DNA of 64,000 nt from Guyanagaster necrorhizus (taxonomy: Eukaryota > Basidiomycota > Agaricomycetes > Agaricales > Physalacriaceae), in NCBI RefSeq assembly GCF_019112545.1, contig NW_025064887.1, forward strand, positions 447,448 to 511,447, given 5' to 3'. Below the pieces are notes generated by a model. That model saw only the letters and a list, made by a program, of their open reading frames with translations, did no database searches and was not told the origin of the DNA. The first letter of the stretch is position 1. Each line of letters opens with the position of its first letter. Below, piece by piece: positions 45,044-57,900 of this stretch. The translations under genes and the position numbers were made by a program.

Positions 45044-47392
45044 CTACGGGCGGTTCTCTGTTTCTGCAGCGCTGGCTGCGCCGTGGACGATGGTGTCGGT
45101 GGATATATACTTGTGTTCACTGACCTTGTAGTGTGGTTCTAAGCCAATCCTGTCCGATATTTCATTGCCGCGTTTCGACTCGCGCGTGGATCTTCACACG
45201 AGGTATTCTCGTTTTTTGTCTACATTAACGACTACGAATCGTTCTGATATATTGACAGTGTTCTCTAACATTGTATCTACACTCTACGAGGACCAGCGAT
45301 AGCGCCAATAGATAACACAATAATACACCGTTGCTCCTTATCAGGCACTTGGGGTCGCTGAGCCAGACCAGCAACCTGTGCTTGATTATTTTTCTAGGTA
45401 GGATTTGGACGAAGAGTGGCACCAGAGAGTGTCGAGGTTGTGTATGACAGACAAAGGGGGGGTGAGCTCTCTCAGCTAAACGTTGGCTAAATACAATGAG
45501 ACCAGCCCAGATAGATATGGACAGTTTCCAAGACAAGAAACTTGCCCCAGAGGTTCGGTCGCGACAATGCTGGTCCAAGAAGAAAGCGGTAAACGGCCCA
45601 ATCAGGAAGCCATCAACTTTGCTCGGATGAAATCGGCAAAAAGTGGATGTTTGTCCTGCGCCCAACAGGCATGCCTTCAAAGGCCAAGGCTGGGTTCCCC
45701 CCCCCCGTACGGCGGATTGTTGCTTGTATTGTATTTGCATACCTTCTTGCTGCGGAAACATTCTGTGAAAACTTTACGTTCAAAGTTAGCGTGCCATGCC
45801 ACTGTCGATATATTTTTGCCGCGACGACTGACTATCAGATTCGTATGTCTGAGATAAATATCGTCTCGTTCAGTCTCGTTCTTGTAGTAAGTAGGTCGAG
45901 ACTATGTGACAGAAATTTTTTATTCTAGTCGCAGCCTGTATATCTGTCTCCGTGCATTCCAACCACCCATACTCGACGGCTATCCACGGCCCTACTCGTC
46001 TACCGAGCCGTACTGTACGGAAAGTACCATCCGGAAATAAAATACTCGTTAATAGGAATTATCCGCACTACTGAATTCGCATTCACCGCGGCTGCGCCGG
46101 AAATATCCCTTTAAGCGCGTCACCGGCGAGCTGTGTCTTCACCGTTGAGTTGATGCACAGAAACACCTTTTCTGCGACAGACATCACAGGAACACCGGGA
46201 AAAAAATGATTCAAATAAGTATATAAATATGGGCCTGATCCACATCCCTCCCGCGACACGGATGTATCCAGCCCGGCCCAGTTCCAGGAACCATGAGTTC
46301 CTCGATGAAATTACCCGTAGAATACCATCTAAGCAGACCTACACACGAAATGCTCTCATCAAACGTGTATATTTGCCGACGACGACGTTCGCTCCGGGCC
46401 GATCGACCGATGATAGCATCATTACGCACGGATGCACGTGCTCAAGTCACGTGCCACCCCCACAGAGAGGGCGTCGGTCGGGGTACCCCCTGAACGTCAA
46501 GCCACTTTGGTAATCCATGGAGAAGATTCGCTCTTATCTTCCAACACTAACGCCTCTGAATCTCCTGAATATCTCGTCGCCCTCCGCCATACTTGCGCCA
46601 TGAATCACACTGCTGACAACAATTTCTCAGGGGCGATCGCTCGGCGCGGACTATTGCAAAATACTCAGACGCCGAGCTCATCGTAATATTTCCGTGGTCT
46701 AGCGTCTAGTTGCGAACCGAAGTTCAGGCTCAGTTCCGTCACAAAAGGTGAATGCGGATGGATGACAATCATCCATGTTTTCAATTTATATTGCAGCATG
46801 TAGATATATAGCAGCAGTACTTTAAGATGACAACAGCAGAATTCTGTGTGATTGTATTTCCGTTCAATTTGCATGAGAATAAAACAAGTGATGGATGATG
46901 CGTGCGTTAGATTGTAAAGAGTGGTGTGTATGAGAACGTGCAAAGGACTGAAAAAGATGTACTAATAATAGCATTGGACCGCAAACGACAAGGTATATGT
47001 GCTGAGATGGGTAATGGTGGCGACAAAATTGCTGAATAATGGCGAAACCGGGACGCCCTCAAATAACCCGAAAATGAAGACTTGGAGAGAGTATGCCAGC
47101 AAAAATAATATGATGAGAGGGTGATGACCAATGATGGTTGAGTGCTGATGAGGATGATGCGAAAATCTTCATTCTATACAGGCAAAGCGCAGATGAAACC
47201 ACGTCCCGGTGGTCTTTTCGTGATGATGCGTTGATAATATGTTCGGTAGTCGCTGATACAAATCGTGTGGCGTCTTGTCTTTAATGCGGTGCTTTTTTGA
47301 GATGGAGTTTGAGCTAGAAAGAGTATGGACGATAATACAGTGACGGGAAGCAAGGTATGAGCGAGAGAGCATGTTGGAAAAGTCGGGTTTCA
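45044..47392. other. Long intergenic region with doubtful ORFs
   Basis: About 2.35 kb. A minus-strand frame of 178 codons (45225-45761) has one hydrophobic segment but no splice logic or motif. A TATA-like sequence (about 46218-46229) precedes overlapping plus-strand frames at 46229-46686, which do not agree with each other. An eight-base C run lies near 45696. I do not support a gene. Confidence 0.4.
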
Positions 47393-48761
47393 TTATGACC
47401 GGAACCTTCCTGCCCTGTGTCCTCGCTCCCGATCAACCAGTCCACTACGCCCGTAACCAAGTCCCGGTGCGTCTTCGGACCCGCCGACACCATCCAGCTC
47501 TTCAACCCTGGCCCGTCCCCGTGTATGGGGCCTGGCGGTGTTGTCCCTGTAACGTTCACGGCCTTCGAACACAAACATCGGTGCCGTCATTTTCGGCGGT
47601 GGAGAGCTGTTCCTCCTTACAGCAGTCCGTCCTCGCCGAGGGTCTGGCACCGAAGAGCAGTCGAAAACGGAATCCGTGTTACCTCGGCTATCCAGGCGTG
47701 GTCGAGGAACAAAACGCGTCTCCCGTGGCGGCGAAAGTGCAAGGGAGGGGTCATGTCGTGAATCACTGGTTGAGCGAGAGCTGCAACTAAAGGAATCGTC
47801 AGACCGGGACTTTCTCTGGGATGCACCCACATCCCGACGACGGCCGCGAGGAGGGACGAATGGGGGAAGTCCTAAGGACACTTTTGGTGTAGGAGGTGAA
47901 GGCTTGACCACGGTCTGGCCTGAAGAATTTGAGATAGAGGGCGAGGCCCGTTTTGATGTTTGGGAGATCGGAAAAGGGTTTTGTGCACCGTTCATCTGGA
48001 GTAATGAGAAGTACGCCGGAAGACTGGTGCGATTGCGAGACCGTTTGGTCTTTGTGATGGTAGTAGAGTGGTCCTGCTCATGAGCGAACTGGTTATGTTG
48101 CCGTTCTGGCGCCGACTGGGGAATCATCTGCTCTATATAATCCTCAAGTTCTCGGGACGGGAAGCCGGAGTCGCCCAGGGTATCTTCGTCCTGCGCTGTG
48201 TGGGGATGCGAAGTGGCGCTTGGAAGACCTCGCACGTGGGCAGAGAGTGAACCAGTGCGGCTGTGAAGATGTGGTACAGTAGAGCGGGTGTTGGTACCAG
48301 AAGGACGGCGCGCATATGCGAGCGGTTTCGGAAAGAGACTATGTGATGTAGAGCATTTGGATGTCGTTTCATAGATAGACTCTCCGGCGCTGTCGGGATC
48401 ACTACCGGTTCCAAGTATAGGGTCGTCATCGTCATCATCAGTGACCACTGACCATGCAGTCGACGAGGCAGAAGATGACGATACCGAATGGCGATCCTGC
48501 TGGAAGTTTCTGAGCGCAGTGCCTAGCATGGACGGAATGAGGGCCGGAACGTCGCCTCCAACGGCATATCCCAATGAAGGCGACGAGTAGGCGCTGCTGG
48601 TCGACGAGATGGACGGTGATGCCGAGTCCAGTGTTTGGCATTCATCACTGCAGTAGGCTCGCCTGAAAGAAATATGAACGACTCGACGAGGAAGAGCGGC
48701 GACAAGCATACCCATCATCCTGGAGATGGCTTCCGCATGTTAGACAGCGTTCTTCAAACAT
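47393..48761 (-). CDS. Serine-rich protein with N-terminal CxxC...CxxxC zinc knuckle
   Basis: Exons 48712-48761 and 47393-48662 give 439 residues. The N terminus, MFEERCLTCGSHL followed by DDGRAYCSDECQTLD, forms a compact four-cysteine knuckle (C-x2-C...C-x3-C) resembling MYND/FLYWCH-like or ribosomal-type zinc ribbons. This start is known from basidiomycete hypothetical proteins. The rest is low complexity: Ser runs, an Asp run (TDDDDDDPILG), Arg/Ser/Pro-rich segments and the Pro-rich KPSPPTPKVSLGLPPFVPPR. No enzymatic domain is visible. The 49-nt intron 48663-48711 splits the knuckle, so the cysteines pair only after splicing. Role unknown; a scaffold or regulator is a guess. Confidence 0.75.
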
Positions 48762-50960
48762 AATAAAGAGAATGAGATGGTCGCAATTGCGAACGGCGAC
48801 GAGGGGAAAGGCGACAGGGTGGGAAACCCAGAGAAGAGGCGACGGTTATATACCGAAGAAAAGACAAAAATTCGAGTCAAGCAGCGCGATGTGACTTCCT
48901 TTTTGGGAATTAATTCTGGTCGCGTCACAGCTGTCACGGATCCCAAAGAAGCGAATCGCCGGCGAGACCCTTCGAGATCTGGTGAGCAGATCGGTCATTG
49001 TGCTTGCAAGCGAGCCACGCGAACCGGGCATGCCAACATTTGGAAGCATCAATTGCACCAGTTACGCAAGAAATGCACGTCCCCTCTGCATGCCTATTCC
49101 ACTCAAATTTCACTAACCGCTATTCACGTTTGTGTCTCGCCTCCTCGAACGTGGTCCCTGCGTACCACGTTTATCTTCACTGGCCAGCGTGTGTCACCCG
49201 TAAATCTGAATTTCAAACCCTTCTTCCATGATCTCTTGATGCCTTTGTCCATTATATCCGCGTATTTGTGCCGCATTCCCACCATTTATCGCGTTTGTAT
49301 TCTTTGAATCTTATCACACCCTGTGCAAACCCTGAAGGACTCTCCTTTCCTTTCCCCCCCCCTCCCCCCCGCTCCCGCAATGACTTGCCTTTCTCGGCTA
49401 TCCTCCATTTCAAAGAAAAACGTCACCGCATACGGAAATGGCGCCTCGATTCTGAAATAGCATCACTTTGCCGCGATGTTGCCATAGTACCGATGGCGAT
49501 TTACCCGCGTACATGCATCGTTAAAGGGAATAAGAAAACTTTATTGCAACGTCTACGAAATAAATCACTATTGATATTGATATCGCCAATCTTCGGACGG
49601 GTGGGACCTTCGGAGATGGGCCACCCGAAGACACGGCGCCACCAATAAATGTCAATGGTGCGACTATGCCGACTTTGAGTAACCTTGAAGGTCCCCCGGA
49701 AACGGCATAATGTCGAGACTGCTGCTGTAGATCATCAACGACCGCCCCAGTTCACCTGGCGCCGTCTGCTCCGGACCAGACATCAATGTACTGACTCTGG
49801 ACAGCAGCGGCACTGCGCATCATGTTGTCATCACCCCAAATCATTTCAATTCCCACCCGATGCTCCCCCCCCCCCCCACCTAGCAGTCTATAATATCTCA
49901 TCTCCTTACCGGCCATATCCATGCCAGTCCCGGAGACTTGCGATTTTCAACTGTCTAGGCTTCCGGCAAGCGGACCACCTCTTAACTGCAAAATAAAGTA
50001 AGCATAAAAGTCTTCCTGTTGGCAGTGGCAGTAGTCACCTTTCCCGCCGCTCACTCAACTTTCATATGTTTTTTTGATTCCATCCGTTCACAGGTCTGAA
50101 ATCATTTGAACCAAAGCGCCATCAACGCCTCCTCAACCGAGCCAAACTGTGTCAGGTGAGCTGAGAACAAGGACTGCGCTCCCTTGAAGTGCCCAACATG
50201 TCGCGATGTGACTTTATCTGATCAACGATCTATTCTAATTCGCCCATGGCCCCCCCCTCATTCCAGTCAAATTCCAGCTAGATGCCGAACAAGCCATCGT
50301 TAGTCGCGATATTAACAATCCTTCACGCGTCATCTCTTCTTCGTTTGGACCAACAAAAGCCTACATCCGTATCACGCGGCATGCTCTAGCACTGCTGGGA
50401 TCAATTACGTCGAGCTGCCCTCTCAACAAGATCCACCTACTCGAATGCCTCAATGAGCCCCGAGATGACCACGCACCCTATCGTCTAATAGTAGGACCGC
50501 AGCACTAAAACCACTTCTCAACTAATAGAAGACCTTTCAATGATACGATTAACAGCACACGACCTGCCCAGTGAGGAGCACTGAGTACCACTCCTGTGCC
50601 AGCCGCGACCACGGAGGTCATCCATGGATTTTTAAGTGACGTCTTCCAGAATCAATCTACACTCTATGCCCCATATACAGAAAGTGTCGAGAGTGCTTAA
50701 ATTCGCCATACCTCGTCACCGTCAAGCCTAAATTGATGGCGACGAAGCAAGGAATCCATATAATTATGATCGCAAATGACGACTTGTGTTCGAGTCGTAA
50801 ATGTATAGAAATCTCATAGACATCCGTGCGTGTCCGGGAGTTGCGTTTTAGGTTCATCACGTTCATGTTATGGCTCGTGGAAGCCTATTACACCTGCACA
50901 TGGGAACCGGACGCCTGACGCCTGCTTCTCCAGGCTTCCTACCAGACATTTGGCAGGCGG
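48762..50960. other. C-rich intergenic region with one unexplained spliced reading frame
   Basis: About 2.2 kb between two minus-strand genes. It holds several poly-C runs (near 49355, 49867, 50253). A plus-strand frame with plausible splice sites lies at about 50094-50507 (see findings). Other frames are short. No repeat or RNA gene is seen. Confidence 0.4.
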
Positions 50961-53900
50961 TCATGATGCAGAATGTACAGCTTCAGAAGCGGATGCAGGT
51001 GGTATACTGCCGTCTACCCGAGGATTCTGAATTATCTCTGCAGGAACATCATCCTTGGAGAGGGACGAATCAGATGGCCCATCTAAAGTTGGAGGGGAGG
51101 GCCCCTGCCCTTCTGATGGCACTGAAGTCGCCATTGTCCGAATTTCCTCGGAAGATGTTGTCGCTTCGGAAGGGGCTTCGGAAGGGGGTGATTGAGTTGG
51201 TGGAGTAGATACCTGACCGCCCTCATCCTCCTGTTGCGGTCCAGACTGTGGTCCGGCGGACTCTGAAGCTCCAGGTTCACATACTTCTATTTGTTTGAAG
51301 CCAGAAGAAGGGGGATCACCACCTGCCCCTTCTTCTTGAATTGGAGGTGGGGGTAAGGGCAATTCCCGACCGTTTATCCCTGATTTATTAGTTCCGTTGA
51401 TTTCGTTCGATGGCGGAGGTGTGGATGCTGATGTCGGTATAGGCGGTACTTTATCGAACGAGCTTCCTCTCCCAGAAAGCAGACCCTTCAGCCGAAGATT
51501 CGTGCTTGACCCCCATGCCGCAGAATTCACTGCCAAAGAATCGCTTCTTGCAGGTGTTGAAGGGACAGTCGGCCGAGGCAGACTCTTCTCCGAAATGACT
51601 ACCTCCAGCATATTACTCGGGACTCCGACATTCTTAAGCTCAGCGATCTTCTGGTAAAAATGCCTGGCATCTGCGAGGAGCCTAAAATAGACACGAAATG
51701 TAAAACCTTGCAAAGCCGGAGAAGTCGACATTATAGGTCAACATACCTCGTTTTGGCCGCGGCGTGTGGCAGCTCGAGTTTAGTGTACTCTTCCGATAAT
51801 CGATGATTGACTGCTGCGAAGACTTGCGTCATGACATCCTAATGTTTGTATATATAAGAGGCTGTTAGTTGGCGCGAGCCCTGGTCAAAACTCACTTGAA
51901 CGACATTTGTCGACAAATAGCGAGACAGCACTTTGTGCAATGTGACCGTTTCCTTAGTCAAGACTACTATATATTCGTTGGCGCCCCCCCCTTCTTTCAG
52001 AGTGCTCCAATCCAGAGCCTTGTAACACAGTCATTTAGGCAATTAATTGATGAAAAGGCAGCAAGCATACCCGAAGAGACTTGATGTGAGCAGATAGTCG
52101 CTCACCCATAATCGCGATGAGCTTGGCATGAATCTCATTCTGATGCTCTTGATAATCCTGCAGACAGGTAATTAATGATGAAGCTATCGTGAGCCAGAAG
52201 TGGCCAGACTCACTCTCTTCAACTTGTCAAACACCACCAACATAACAGCTTGCTTAGAGCTCAAATGACGTCTAAATGTTTCACGAACATATGGAATGAG
52301 AGCTATCATGATCGACAGTGACTGTGAGGCTAAGGCTAAGAATAGATGAAATAACTTTCTGTCGGTAAGCAGCAGAATAGAAGATAATTTACTCACCTAG
52401 ATGTTTGGCCGTGATGTTCTTTAGCCCGGCCGATCTCATTGCACCGGCCCCTAGTACAACCTGGCATGTTCGCGAATTGAACGCCTTGAGGAATTCAATC
52501 ACTCGGCTCATAGTGTCCGTGACGAGCATGCCAAAATTTACTATCACCTTGACGTAGTCCAAGAGTAAATATAGCACCTCGGAGGTAGCATATACCGTAA
52601 AGTAAGCTCGATCCTCAATATGGAGATGCTTGTGGGATCCACCAGCCAAGAATGACGAGCTTGATGACGATGCTACTAGCGTCTTCATAGGAGAGGAAGA
52701 AAAGAATGATTTGATACCGTTGGCAGCTGATTTAGACGGAGAAGCGGGAGTGCTTTCGGGTTGCGGAGGCTGTATAACCAATTCAGGAGAATCCTTCACT
52801 GCCGAATCAACCAAAAGGTCGGCAAGATGCTGCAGAGGCAGAGGAACATCGCAAGGATTCCATTGTTCATCTTCCACGAGTTTTGCGGACTGTGTCAGCC
52901 GAGTCTGGTGAAACGCTTGAAGGAATGCCTTCCCCTAGAATGTGGCAATGAGTTTACCTGCACCAAACGAACGTGGCTAATTACACTCACTTGTCCAACC
53001 ACGACACCTCTTAGCCCAACCACCATTCGGCGGCAAATTACCTCACATCCAATTACGAACGACCATGTCTCGTTGAAAAACTCCCAAAACTCGTGGAGCG
53101 GCAACGAAGTATGTGGCTCTGATCGAATAGAAATGACTTTGGCGACCATGACGTGAGCGAGCTCTGTTACGGAACCAAGGATGTCTATCAAATCGCTCTG
53201 GACGCTGGGATCCGGACTAGACTGATATCTACAAGAAAACATCGCGCGTTGAAGGAAGGATCAGACAGGTTGGGAAAATGCGCACTTCAACTTGTAAATA
53301 GCCTCGAGTACCTCGCCTATTACTGTTCCTTGGGTCTGGAGACCTTCGATAGCTCTAAGGAGGCTTTTGAATGTAGCATGCAGAATCTTCATGAAATCTA
53401 GGTGTGTCATTTCTCGAAGATGATTGCCTAGACCAGCACTGAAATGATATCCTCAGATCAGGTTCGGAACAGAGGCGTCTCCGCTCACCGAGGTTCAGAT
53501 CCATTCCGAGGACGTCTGTCCGACGTCAGAGCAGTGTCACTTTCCCCACCAATAGCAGAAAAATCCTGGAACGAATTGTAAGTACCCAAACGTAGCACCA
53601 ATCACGAAGAATACAAGCGCGCCTTTTCTAAGATCATTCCCACCTCGCTCAAAGCACCGTTCCTCCAAGACGATGTTGCTTGCCGAAGACCTTTGGTTCT
53701 GACAAGACCCTCTAACAGAAGACTTAGCCTATCTTTCAGTGCCTCATTCATCTGGCGAGGGGAACCGCCCTCGTTCACATCAATTCTACCAAGTAGATCT
53801 TCGCGAAGCGTTGAGGAAAAGTCGTTGGAAAGTGAAGACACTATTTCCATGGTGAGGCTTCGAAGATGGCCAGGGAGTGCTGAGAAGGCTTGCAGAGAGG

Positions 53901-55157
53901 CGAGGGGGATGGCGAGTGACTGTCGATTTGATAGCGGTTTCCCGGGAAGCATTTCTGGCGTCTCTGGCGCTTCTAATGTCTCTTCAGGCGTTGCAGGTAA
54001 AGGAGATAATCGTCCGTTTACTGGTGTCAATGGTACAGATTTCGAGACGTCATTTTTTTCCAGGTGTGTCTCCTCTGCTGCCCATGTGCGCTCCAGATCA
54101 TCCACGATGTCCAAGGCGTCACCCCACTGACCTTCGCTAATGAGCTGGCGGGCCATCGCAGAAACCTCCACAATTCCCTTGATACCCTCTATTCCATCGT
54201 TGATCTTCTTTAGGTTACTCTTCTCCTTTTCCATCTCGACGACTTCCAGACCCTTCTTTGCCATGTCATTGTCAACATCCTGCAGAAGTTCTCGTAGGCG
54301 CGAAATTTGAGACAAACAGGAGGAAGACTCGGACTGGAGATGATGAAGGTTGGACAACGCAGCAAAAAAAGACGACGAACGAAGAGATATTTCGTGGGTG
54401 AGATGAAGTTCGATGGTGTCCGCGTAGTGAGAGAACTTGTCGAGAAGGGGGAGAGAATGTGCGAGTGCTGTTGGATCCACATCTGGGTCTTGACCATCCT
54501 GTTCTGTGACAGTAGCAAAGGTCCCCGGGTCCGCCAAGTTAAAATTAGATTCGAAGAAAACCGCAGGAACAGAATCTAAGGAAGGGAATGATTTGGCATT
54601 TGTGGGGTATGATGATGCACGGGAAAATGGAGGGCGAGGTGTCGAAGGACCGGCTTCTGGCTGGTGGGCATTCTCGAAACGCTCCCATTCTGAACTTATC
54701 GCACAAAGGTAAGGGTCGAAATCCTTCCTGCGAACTCGAGGTAGCTCTGCTGGAGGAACTGCAGGTAATGCTGAATGTGCCTTAGGCGGAGCTTGTTGTT
54801 TGTGAGGATTGTTGAGAACAGTAGAGATTGCTAGTACGTGTCTGGGTTAGCACGACCAATAGGACACTATTCTATGCACCAAGTACCGTGAAATCCATGT
54901 TTTGAGCTACTCCACTCAGCGGGTAACGCCCCGAACGACAAGGTCGCTGTCGAAGAGTTGAGGTTGAGGTGACCAAGGCGTGGGATGGTATTAAAGTAAT
55001 CTGGGCCTCTGCCGTCCGTCGTCGTTCCCGAGACACTTTCTGGGCCAGGTTGTCGTGATGCAGGATCCCAGTTGAATCGATACTGCCGTACGGTATCTGG
55101 AAGGGCAGTTCTTGGCGATGTTGGGCGTGAAACGCTGCTGGTGTTCGAGTCCGACAT
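50961..55157 (-). CDS. VPS54: GARP complex subunit VPS54
   Basis: Exon 1 is 54887-55157; exon 2 starts at 54830 and continues past 53640, followed by several more exons to a stop at 50961. The product is over 1000 residues. Landmarks: LPLLDKFSHYADTIELHLTH, EISLRSSSFFAALSNLHHLQ, SCLSQISRLRELLQDVD near the N terminus (Vps54-N helical bundle). Later come YATSEVLYLLLDYVKVIVNF, GAGAMRSAGLKNITAKHL, LIPYVRETFRRHLS and RDYQEHQNEIHAKLIAIMGE (the C-terminal GARP/Vps54 domain). The Ser/Pro-rich tail from about 51640 is an extension. GARP tethers endosome-derived vesicles at the trans-Golgi network. I followed the main exons; some internal junctions were not fixed. Confidence 0.92.
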
Positions 55158-55925
55158 GGAAGCAAATACTCAGGTTACATTTACCACGGCCGCCACCACG
55201 CACAACGGCTTCCTCCTGTACCATGGCCATCTATGCGGCTTGGCTCTCTAGCTGCTTCACACTCTATGTATAATTTTCTGTTCACATCACAGAGTGTATA
55301 TTAGATCATTCGCATGGCGCTCTCTGGTCTCGCATATGCTTCCTATTACACGTTGTCTCCTCCAGAAATGTGTGTCCCACTCGACGGGCTTTTGGCATTC
55401 AGCGCAGCAGTACTCGGTTATCATCCGTTAGGCCTATAGTTGCACTAGCCTCCCGGTCTACGGTCCATATACTGCGTCGGCACTACGCGAAGACTAGGTT
55501 CAAGTTCTGTTCTCCCGTTTTAAAGAGTTCTGGGAAGACAATAGGAAGCAGTATAACCTCCGTACGTGTATCTCAACCGTAACTGTATTCATTCTGATTG
55601 AACCTATCCTTTGGGGGATTGCCTTTGAGCCAGCTATACTTTTAACCCTTTCAGAAGGCACCCTGTCCAAACTCTGGGCCCTTTGAATCCTTCGGTTCCG
55701 GGAGCCATGCCTATGGTTTAAGGACAATTGACGGGCCTTTATTGAAAGACAAATACGGATTCCATCCAGAAAATGGGCATCTCGTCTGCCTCCTCTACGT
55801 TACTAGTGAACATAATGGGACAACAAGCGTGTAGTATGGCAAGTAAATCACATAAAAGATGGAGTAATACGGTATGTCATGCGTGTACGCCTCTTCCCCC
55901 AAATTTGCCGTGTATGTGTGACACT
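55158..55925. other. Intergenic region
   Basis: About 770 bp upstream of VPS54. Nothing recognisable beyond promoter sequence and short chance frames. Confidence 0.45.
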
Positions 55926-56665
55926 TCATTGTAGCGGACCAGTGAAAATACCAAATGAGTCCGAGGAATCTGATTCTTTGTTCAAGGACACAGAGTAAAT
56001 CTTTGCTTGTCGCCTTCCATTATTACGGAAGTAGTTATTGAATAATGGACGCCTAGGATTGTACCCCAGTTCAACCTTTGGCACTACAGGCTTGGCGGAA
56101 CTCTTTGGAAATCGACCTAGTTCGAAATACTGTATCGGGGCCACTGGAATCCCAGGCGTATACACAAACTGTTCGTCCGTCATATATGCTCACGGTGGAG
56201 TCCCTCATAATTATAGGATATCCGTTGGTTTCGCCTCGCAAACCCAGCTACGATATCCGTACCAAGCTTAGACTGCGGTATATACAATATGTCCCCATTG
56301 GCATATGAACTAGCGATGTATGACATTTCGGCCCGTTGCTTCGGCTCCGTCCTCGTAACGGGTAACTAATAATGACCGTTGTCCAGGTGCTTTTCATCTG
56401 CGAGCGAACATCTCCTTGGGTCATGGGCAACAAAAATAACTGCATTACAGATGCGGACCAACATGCCGCAAGCAATAGTGTCGCCTCTTGAAAGCGCGGA
56501 GAACTTCAATATGAGAGGGCGAGTTACGTCGTCCAAGACGAGCAAGTAACAAAGAACAGAACCGCAAAGGACAACGGGGATGATGCCCCTGACTGCTAGT
56601 GACCTGAGGAGGGTAGACCACCAGACCGGTACCGGCGGTATTGACATCCATTTACTGCGCCTCAC
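55926..56665 (-). CDS. Orphan spliced reading frame, possible membrane protein
   Basis: Two parts. The 3' part joins in phase across an intron (GTGAGCATATATG...TTCCAG): an exon starting MSYIASSYANGDILYIPQSK at about 56305 continues into APIQYFELGRFPKSSAKPVV and stops at 55926. The 5' part, 56366-56665, carries a hydrophobic stretch (GIIPVVLCGSVLCYLLVL) but does not join the 3' part in phase by any junction I tried. No family is recognised. It may be a real lineage-specific gene, two genes, or decayed sequence. Confidence 0.3.
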
Positions 56666-57900
56666 TTTTACTTTCTCCGATCATGGTGGTCCGTGAACTG
56701 CCCAGAGTCGGTTTGGGTCCCACCTTAACAGCAGAAACAATCCAAGCCGAGTTTAGGAGATCCAGCTTCTTTTGCCCCGCCGTAGATCCTGTGATAAAAA
56801 GGCTGGGCTAGAAACCATAAATTCTCGAGCTAAAACAAAATCAGTAAGTGCTTGCAAGTGTCAAGGAACTCTCCTTCACAAGCCGACTAAGCTCCCCCAA
56901 ATTGTCGGAGTCAATCATGGCCCATCCGCAGTTCGTAGTACAAGGCTGGACACCACTCAAGAATGGAGACTAAGTTGGAGACAACTCAGATTCGGTAGGC
57001 TTCTGTGGTTCAGCAAAACCCTGAATGTGCAGTAGCGACCGTAGCTTCAAGCCTTTCACGTACAGAGGCACAGACCGATCATAGCAACCATATCTCGCGC
57101 CGCAAAGCGAGTTTCTATAGGGTTATTGATTACCAGAGCCTAAAACGTGAATAGACTCCGCATGGTGCTCGACAGGATTTCGTCGTATCCCTGTTGAGAT
57201 CAACCCCGTTACCGTGCGGGAATGCTCATGCCCTTGGGAAGGCGAAGATTATACGCCCCTACTGTCCATCGACATCTCTTGAGTAGTAAATTCTGATCCC
57301 CCAGATCGTCCGTCGTAAACACAGATCTAGGCCGCATCCGACGATCGCTTGTAAGAGTGTTGTCACAAAGATAAGTCCATAAGGCCAAGAGAGACAGGAT
57401 TGAGAACGCTCTTTCTTTTAGTTTGCGAATGTAACTGTCCAGTCGCGACTGATGCCACCGTAGCTGAATTCACAGCCACCTACATTTCGCTTTTCAGATA
57501 GATCGGACTTCGGCGCGATCGCCGGCCTCTAATCATAATTCAGAACACCATCGCAACCAAAGTTTCTCTCGGTCGTCGTCGTTATCGCTGTCAGACCTAG
57601 CACAAAATTCAAAGATTCGAATTGTGGACACAGCAGGAAATATTCTGGCCTCGAATGACACGTATGATAATTATCGTGGGAGACAAACGTCGGCCCGCAT
57701 AGTAACGATGAATTTGCAGCTATCACTGTTCCATCCACAGCACTGTTAAGCATCTCATCAGGGAAAACCGAAGTGTTCCAGGGTCAGCGGTACAAAGGAC
57801 ATTGACAGGGGTTACCATTCCTGAATTTCCGACAGCACTCTTCCCTACACATCGTAACTTCGGCGCTCAGACGCGCTACAGCTCAATCATTGACGTTGCA
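56666..57900. other. Intergenic region upstream of the MLKL-like gene
   Basis: About 1.2 kb with only short, conflicting frames (for example 56772-57035 +, 57529-57753 -). No repeat or mobile element ends are visible. Confidence 0.4.

Noticed and set aside
45225..45761. 178-codon minus-strand frame as a gene
   Set aside because: No motif, no splice logic, no start context, and composition like surrounding non-coding DNA.
47371..48250. Plus-strand frames opposite the zinc-knuckle protein
   Set aside because: Antisense shadows of a Ser/Arg/Pro-rich coding exon.
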